Assembly (NCBI RefSeq): GCF_033115175.1
Contig: NC_084837.1
Location: 73,261,266-73,325,265 of the forward strand
DNA: 64,000 nucleotides
Reading direction: 5' to 3'
From: Lepus europaeus
Taxonomy: Eukaryota; Chordata; Mammalia; Lagomorpha; Leporidae
In this document: positions 12,201 to 21,200 of the stretch, in pieces
Layout: each line of letters starts with the position of its first letter
Numbering within the stretch: position 1 is the first letter of the stretch
Program-made: the position numbers and the translations under genes
Notes under the pieces: generated by a model
Seen by the model: the letters and a program-made list of their open reading frames with translations, nothing else
What the model was told of the DNA's origin: nothing
Databases searched by the model: none

Positions 12201-15200
12201 CTCTCATACGTTATAACCCATAAGATGCTAGTTTCTTAACAGATTTCAGGTTTTTTTTTAAGTTTTAAAGTATTTTTAAAATATTTATTTTGTTTATTTG
12301 AAATGCAGATTGAGAAAGAGAGAGACAGAGATAAAGAGAGAGCTTCCATCTGCTGGTTTACTACCCAAATGACAGCATCAATCAGGTCTGGGCTAAGCTG
12401 AAGGAAGGAGCCTGGAACTCCATCTGGGTCTCTCACATGGGGGACAGGGGCCCAAGCACTAGGTCCATCTTCCACTGCTTTCCCAGGCACATTAGCAGGG
12501 AGCTGGATTGGAAGTAGAGCAGTCAGGATTCGAACAAGTGTTCATATAGGATGCTGGCCTCCCAGGTGGTGGCTTAACCCACCACGCCATAGTACCAGCC
12601 CCTAGTCTGGTTTTCTTTAAGCTGTAGTAAACTCATTCTCTGTTGTGGATGGGTGATGTCCATAGAGTGAGTGAAATTACTCTTCCTGTTTTCAGTACCA
12701 TTTTTATGGGTAATTAGTTTCTGAGTGCAGAACAACAAGGCAATGCTGCAACCTCTGTTTATTTCTTAATGGTTATTTATTTATTTTTATTTATTTGAAA
12801 GGCAGAATGACAGAGAGGACTGTGTGTGTGGGAGGGAGAGAGACAAAGACGAGCTAGCCAGAGATGGGCCAGGCTGAAGCCAGGAGCCCAGGATTGTACC
12901 TGGATGTCCCCTGTGGGTGACAGCCCCAAGTACTTGAGTCGTCAACCACTGCCTCCCGGGATGCATTAGCAGGAGGCTGGTTTGGAAGTGGAGTAACTGG
13001 CACTTTACCTGGGGCCCCAACAGGGACGTGGGTGTCCCAAGCAGCCACTAAACCCACTGTGCCAGAAAGCCTGCCCTGAGAACTTGTTTTGAATGGTCAT
13101 ATGCTGGGTCCCTTCCAAGGCACATCCTGACACAAAGGTCTGAGGTCAAGAAGTGCAATCAGCAGGTGACCTCAGGAAGCACTCGGGAGGTTTGTAGGAC
13201 TTTCAACCGAGGTGACAGTGTCTTTACACATCTGCCAGCGTGATTCAGCCCTGGGCCTGATACAGCTCCTCAGGTGGGAAGAGCCGTCCCTAAGCAGCAA
13301 TGATCCCAGCTAAGAACTGTGGGACCTACCTAGCTGGTAAACTGAGTCAGCACTCTCCTCTGCCTGGACCTGGAACTGTATTTGTGCACAGAGCTAATTC
13401 TCCTGGACAGTTGCCAACTTGGTCTCCTGGACTCTTACTCCAGCCGTTCCCCTTGCCCCCTCGCCAGATGTCCTCATGTATACTGCATGTGCACCGCCTG
13501 CTTGGGCACACTACTTTGTGAGTGCTCCACAAGTCCAATATTTATGGTTTTGATCCCAAGCGAGGTATTTAAAAAGAGATACAGTGAAATCTTGGGACTC
13601 TCTGATGTGGTTCCTTTGCCTTTGCCAGGGAAAACGGAAGCCTACTTGGAAGCCATCAGAAAAAACATCGAGTGGCTGAAGAAACACGACAAAAAAGGAA
13701 ACAAGGAAGGTATGGATTTCGTGGGGTTGTACAGTGCACACTGCACCCATTTCTGAAGAACTTTTGTTATGTAAAGCCCACATCAAATTCACTTGGGCTA
13801 ACATCTTCTCTCAGAGCCCCCAAAGACTCCAGGTACCCCTCAGATGCCTGGAGACAGAGCCTCCATTTCTTTGATGATGAAAATTATTATTATTCTAATA
13901 ATAATTCTAGGCCGGCGCCGTGGCTCAACAGGCTAATCCTCCGCCTTGCGGCGCCGGCACAACGGGTTCTAGTCCCGGTCGGGGCACCGATCCTGTCCCG
14001 GTTGCCCCTCTTCCAGGCCAGCTCTCTGCTGTGGCCAGGGAGTGCAGTGGAGGATGGCCCAAGTGTTTGGGCTCTGCACCCCATGGGAGACCAGGATAAG
14101 CACCTGGCTCCTGCCATCGGAACAGCGCGGTGCGCCGGCCGCAGCGCGCTACCGCGGCGGCCATTAGAGGGTGAACCAACGGCAAAGGAAGACCTTCCTC
14201 TCTGTCTCTCTCTCTCTCTCACTGTCCACTCTACCTGTCAAAAATAAAAAAAATAAATAAATAAAAAAATAAAAAAAAATAATAATTCTAATAATTATTA
14301 TTCTAATCCTCCGCCTTGCGGCGCCGGCACACCGGGTTCGAGTCCCGGTCGGGGCACCGATCCTGTCCCGGTTGCCCCTCTTCCAGGCCAGCTCTCTGCT
14401 GTGGCCAGGGAGTGCAGTGGAGGATGGCCCAAGTGCTTGGGTCCTGCACCCCATGGGAGACCAGGATAAGCCCCTGGCTCCTGCCATCGGATCAGCGCCG
14501 TGCGCCGGCGGCAGCGCACCAACCACGGCGGCCATTGGAGGGTGAACCAACGGCAAAAGGAAGACCTTTCTCTCTGTCTCTCTCTCTCTCTGTCCACTCT
14601 GCCTGTCAAAAAAAAAAAAAAAAAAAGAAAATTATTATTATTCTTTTATCATCCTTTCAAGCAAAGGCATTTCTTTTCTGCTTTTATTGTGCAAGAACCA
14701 AGCAAAAGTAGAGTGAAAACTATAATGAGTTCCCATATGTCTATCACCCACTTCCAATAATTATCAACATTTTTCCAGGGTTTTAGCTACTCCTCCTTTT
14801 CTTGGAGTATTTTAAATAAGGGTTTTTTTTTTTTTTTTAATTTGACAGATGAGTTAGACAGTGGGAGAGACAGAGAGAAAGGTCTTCCTTCTGTTGGTTC
14901 ACTCTCCAAATGGCTGCTACGGCTGGTGCTGCGCCAATCCGAAGCCAGGAGCCAGGTGCCTCCTCCTGGACTCCCATGCGGGTGCAGGGGCCCAGGCACT
15001 TGGGCCATCCTCCACTGCCCTCCCGGGCCACAGCAGAGAGCTGGACTGGAAGAGGAGCAACCAGGACTAGAACCCGGCGCCCTTATGTGATGCTGGTGCC
15101 GCAGGTGGAGGATTAATCAAGTGAGCCACGGCACTGGCCCCTCTTGGAGTATTTTAAATAAAGGCATTTAAACAAAGGCATATATGAGTATTAGGTGCAC

Positions 15201-18200
15201 CTGTGGCCACCTAAGCACTCCCCACACCCCATTTAAGGAAAACAAAGCCCAGAGCCAAACTCTGTTCTGAGGTCCAGATACATGAAGGGCAATGAGATGC
15301 AGCACCCCAACGCTCAGAGCGCACAGCATCAGCTACAGGTGAACCTGTTCAGCGCTTTCCTAGGCAGGTGCAGTAGCACAAGGAGGTGGGAGGAGGGGCC
15401 AGATCTTGCCAGGACAGAGTTGGGAGAAAGGGCCCAAGGAAAGGTAGGGAAGAATCTGTCAAGTGCTGGGAGATAAGGGGTACTGAGGACGAAAGGGACA
15501 AAAGAGAGGGATGCGTTCAGGGATGCAGAGCCGTTCCTTTCCCCAGGAACACTGGCATCTCTGGGGAGGAGCAGCAGGAAGGGCAGGGAAGTGGGCAGTG
15601 CCCCAGCCAGGAAGACACTACACATTTGGAAAGGGAAGTTGGTTTTAGCCAAGGGAGCCCCAGCTGGGGGCTCGGTTAGTTAAGAACCGAGAAACCCATG
15701 TGGCAGCAGTGTGGTTACAAATTGCAAAAACAAGATCCTAGAAGGTAGGATGGAGGTGAGGAGGCAGGGACCCAGAGCAGAAACTTGGAGCTTGACCCAA
15801 GCAAGGCAAGAGAGAGGAACTAGGAAGAGTGGGACTCAGTGGTTACGTGGGGGTGGGGGAAGTCAAGGACGGTTCGCACGTGTGTGGCTGGAGCAGTTGC
15901 ACAGTGATGCTTTTCCAATGGGATGAGTAGTACTCCTCCAACCTCTGAATATCCCATTGCCCTGGTGTCACTTCAGCACCGCTGGTGAAGAACCTTAGGG
16001 ACAGTATGGTGGCATCAATATTTTTTTCTAACTCCCTAGAGTGTTCCAGGGTGCAGTTGAGAACCACTGAGACAGCATGCACAGTGGGAGGAGGTGTTTG
16101 CACACCCCTTTAGCCTGTGAGTTTCTACATGCAGTGAGATGGAAATGATTTTCAAGGATTTGCACATCCTTTATTTGGTTCAAAACGGTGTGAATCCCCA
16201 GGCTGTCAGTTCCATTAAAATTCACAGGAACCATATTTTATCACATCTGTCATTGATTGAAAAACGCACCAAGTTTAATGTACCACGGAGGAAAAAAAGA
16301 GTGCGGCTAACTAAACTGTAACATGCCATCCATGGCTGCAAAGACCTTAAAACAGTTCATCTTGGAATTAGTGGAATGCAAAAATGCATTCCAACACCAG
16401 TATGAACTGTATGGCACACCAATGTGGACTATTAATGTTACTGCTTTTGCTGATTAGCGTGTGAACCCCACTCTTGTCATAACCAGAAACATCCTGCAGT
16501 GCAGTCTTTCGGTTCCAGAAATAATCGACCTAGTGAAGCATGGAATGTTGAAGGTCATTGCATACAGAACGCTCTGTGAGCAAAGCTCGTGGTGATGGAG
16601 CTGGGGCAGATGCTCCTTTTTGCCTTCCTATGGAATATGCTTGCTCTTTTTAAGAAATTTCACTTTATTTAAAAAAAACAGTTAAACACAGAGAAAGAGA
16701 GCAAGCTATCCACTTGTTCACTCCCCAGATCCCTGCAACATCAGGGCTGGGCTAGACCAAAGCCAGGAACCTTGGAACTCCATCAGCGTCCCCCTGTGGG
16801 TGGCAGAGACTCGAGCACTTGAGCCATCATCTGCTGCCTCCCAGGATGTACATTGGCAAGAAGCTGGGTCCGAGATGGAGGAGCCAGGACTCTAACCAGG
16901 CTCTCCAATATGGGATGCAGGCATCCCAAGTAGTGACTTATCTGCTGTGCCAAACACTTGCCCCAGAATAAGCTCTGGGGAAAAAAAAAAAAAAAAGCGC
17001 TCCTCCTCCACTGTACTCTGCTTGGGCTCCTTTCTCAAAGGCTGTGGGGATCTACTCAGAGCCCCACAGTGGCTGCAGCCGTGTGAGCAGGAAGACTAAC
17101 TGTTGGTTCTGACCCTTGTTTATTTGTCTTTTACTTCTTTTTTGCTTATTTGAGAGAGCTCCCACCTACTGGTTCACTCCCCAACAGCCAGGGCTGGGCT
17201 GGGCCACAGTCGGGAGCCAGGACTTCAATCCAGGTCTCCCACACGGGTAGCAAAGAGCCAACCACGTGAGCCATCACCGAGTGCCTTCCAGGGTGTGCAT
17301 TAGCGGGCAGCTGGAATCGGGCGCAGAGCCAGGACGCAAACCCGTGTTCTCCAGTACGGGATGGGGTATCCCACGCAGCATCTTGGCCGCTGTGCCAAAT
17401 GTGCGCCCCAACCTTTCTTAACCTCTGCTGGTGCTCTTTGTTTGGCAGGGGCCTGCGTGACCCGAACCCCCTTCTCAGACCTAGGGAAGGCAGGAGCATA
17501 TGAAGTGACAGTGAAGAGGACAAAATCTTTGACAGTTTTTTTTTAAAGATGTGTTTATTTAGTTCAGAGGCAAAGTCACAGACAGAGAGAAGGGTCTTCC
17601 ATCTATTGGTTCACTCCCCAAATGGCTGCAATGGTTGGAGCTAGGCTGATCTGAAGCCAGGAGCTTCCTCTGAGTCTCCCACAAGAGCCATCTTCTGCTG
17701 CTTTCCCAGAAACATTAGCAGGGGGCTGGACTGGAAGTGGAGCAGCCAGTACTTGAACCAGTGCCTATATGGGATGCTGGCACCATAGGCAGAAACTTAG
17801 CCTAGTATGCCACAGCGTCGACCCCTGTAAAGTTTTTTTTTTTTAAGATTTATTTATTTGAAAGTCAGAATTACCCAGAGAGAGGAGAAGCAGAGAGAGA
17901 GAGAAGTCTTCCATCTGCTGGTTCACTCCCCAATTGGCCGCAACAGCCGGAGCTTGCCAATCCGAAGCCAGGAGCTTCTTCCAGGTCTCCCACGAGGGTG
18001 TAGGGATCAAAGGACTTGGGCCATCTTCTACTGCTTTCCCAGGCCATAGCAGAGAGCTGGATCGGAAATGGAGCAGCCAGGTCTTGAACCAGCACCCATA
18101 TGGGATGCCGACACTTCAGGCCAGGGCATTAACCCACTGCACCACAGCACCGGCCCCTACAGTTTTGTTTTGTTTTTTTTTTTTAAGTGTGCTTTTAAAG

Positions 18201-21200
18201 AAGTGAATCCTTTTCTCTTTCTTTTTTTTTTTTTTTTTTCCAATTTTTAAAATTTATGTAAGGGGAACAAACTTTATGTCTTTCATATATATAGTCTTGA
18301 GAACATAATGATCCTCCCCACCCTACCCTGCCTCACTCCCACCCTTCCTCCTCCTTCCTTTATTACTTTTGTTTCAATTTTTACAATGGCATACTTTCAA
18401 TTTACTTTATAATCACAAGCTTAACCCTCCATTAAAAAAAGAATTCAACAAGTAGTGAGTAGAATGTAGACACGGGCTATAAACAGTAATCAAATCTTAA
18501 ACTGTCATTTTGCTCATATGCATTACATTCTTTGTAGTCAGTATATTAGTTACCACAAATCAGGAAAACATGATATTTGACTTTTGGGGACTGGCTTATT
18601 TCACTAAGCATAACGGTCTCCACTTTTATCCATTTTGTTGTAAAAGATGGGATTTCATTGTTTTTTGTGGCTGAGTAGTATTCCATCATAAACCACAGTT
18701 TCTTTATCCAGTCATCAGTTGATGGACCCATGGGTCAATTTCATAGCTTAGCTGTTGTGAGCTGAGCTGCTAAATCCCTTTTTCTTTCGAGCTCTGTGAA
18801 GCTCTCTTTAGGTTAGCAAGGTGCCTGCTGGCCTGTGTACTGGACCAGCCCTGTAGCGCAAAGCTGGAATCAGGTTCCAAGGGCCTTTTCCCTCACCCTG
18901 TGCTGTTTTCCCACTGCACACAGTGATACCCGTGTTAAAAAGATGCAGTTATTTTACCTTAAAAGAAAAAAGCCAAACCTTTTGCCTTTGTCTCCTCCAC
19001 TCATCCCGACTCCTTCGCTGCTGTCCTTGGTCTGCCTTTTGTTTCATTAAACGTTGACATTGCACCTGATCCTGAAGTGCATCAGAGATGAGCGAGGGCC
19101 TTCCTTGTGCCCTGTCATTCAGGAGTCAAGGAGTCACCTCCTGAGATTTATGCAAAATATGTGTTCAGCTTTGTTCTGTGTTTCTTGCCCAAGAGAAAGG
19201 GAGAGATCCAAAAAGAAAACCAAAAAACGAGTTTTTATTGAACTTTGCTCTGTACCCACCAGATGCTCTGTTGTCAGGCTGTGGAAAGATCAAAGCCACC
19301 ACTACAGACAGACCAGGGATCAGAACTTAGCCCTGCTAGTCCCTGAGCCAGTGACTTCTGTCCTGGTTCTTCATTGCTGAAATGGAGATCCTTATCTTAC
19401 CGCATGGGGTTTTGCGAGGAGCAAATAAGACCATGCTGTGAAATGCTCGGTGCTGTAAGTTCTCTCTTTAATAAAGTCTGCACGGCTGTGTCCTCAGGGA
19501 GGGAAAATGTCCTTCTTGCTGGAGAGGAAGGGAATCCTCCGAAAGCCTCGGCCCACCATGACGCGGGCCGCAGTGCCTGTAGGTCTTCCACGCATCGTTT
19601 CACTTTGACACAGGGCCGAAAATGGCATTGAAAAATAGTCTTAAAATTCTTATGGAAGCACTAGCCAACACAACCTTGAACGAAAAAAACAAATCATGGA
19701 GCCGGCATTGTGGCGTAGCCGATTAAGCCACCGCCTGCAGTGCTGGCATCCCATATGGATGCTTGTTCAAGTCTCAGCTGCTCCACTTCCGATCCAGCTC
19801 CCTTCTAATGGCCTGGGAAAGCAGTGGAGGAGGACACAAGTGCTTGGGCCTATGCACCCACATGGGAGACCCAGAAGAAGTTTCTGGCTCCTGGCTTTGG
19901 CCTGGCCCATCCCTGGCCATTGTGGCCATTTGGGGAATAAACCAGTGGATGGAAGATATCTCTCTCTCTCTCTCTCCATCTCTCTCTATCTCTGTAACTC
20001 TGCCTTTCAAGTAAATAAAATGTCTTGAAAAAAAATAAAAAGAACAAATCAGGAGGAGCTGCAATATCTGATTTCAAGACATACTATAGAGCTACTTTAA
20101 CCAAAAGAGCAAGATACCGGCATAAAAATAGACACATAGACCAGTGAATAGAATAGAGATCCCAGAAATGAATGCACCTAGCTACAGCCGACTTGCACTT
20201 GACAAAGGCACCAAAAACATCTAGTGGATAAAGAGCAATCGCTTCCATAAACAGCGAAGGGAAATTGGATATCCATATGCAGAAGAATGCAACTTGACTC
20301 CTACCCTAGTCACAACAGCTATTTTCAAAACAGCATAGAAGAAACATTGATGAGAATGCAAAGAAACTCTTCCATCCTGTGGTTGGGGGTGTAAATGAAT
20401 ACAGCCATCATGGAGACCAGTGTGGAGGTTCTTCCAAAAACTAAAAATAGTCTACTGTATAATCTAGTTATCCCACTTCTGGGTAGTTATCCGAAGGAAA
20501 TGAAACCAGCATATCAAAGAGATGTCTGCGCTCCCATGTTTGCTGCAAACTATACACAATCACCCAGATAATGTAATCAACCGCGATGTCCACTGATGGA
20601 TGAATGGATAAAGAACAATGGTATGTATACAGAGCGGAATATTTTTGGGCTTAAAGAATGAACTGCTGCCGTTTGTGGCAGGACGAGTGGAACTGAAGGA
20701 TGCTATGTTAAGTGCAGTAGGCCAGGCACAGGAAGACGAATACTGCATATTCTTTCTTGTATGTAGAAGGTAAAACACAAAGTTGACCTGAATGTAGAGG
20801 GTGTCACTTCCAGTTTGGGAATGACTGGAAGAAAGGGAATTGAGGGAGATTGGACAACAGGTGCTAAAACACAGATGGAGGGAATAGGTTCTCGTGTTCC
20901 ACATCTCAGCAGACTGACTGTAGTTCGTGTTAACCTAGTATTTTTTTTCAATGAAGATCTAGAAGAGGGGAGTTTGAAATCATGAAGCGTAAAGATACGA
21001 TAAGGAGATGGAAATGCTAATCACCATGACTTGGTCAGTACAGTATACAAGTACAAATATCTCAAAATGGCATGTTGTACTCTATAATTATATGCAGTTA
21101 TTACATGCTACCAAAACATGTATAAACTCTTGTAGAATGTAAAAATAATGAATGTTTTTAAATAGAAGAGAGTAGAATAGTGATTATTAGTGACTAGGAT

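Noticed and set aside
13672-14247. 191-codon + strand frame starting inside an SCG3 exon
   Set aside because: Wrong frame for SCG3, crosses its donor site and ends in SINE sequence.
14305-14400. tRNA-gene-like A and B boxes in SINEs
   Set aside because: They are the internal pol III promoters of tRNA-derived SINEs. No segment forms a complete tRNA cloverleaf with a proper acceptor end.
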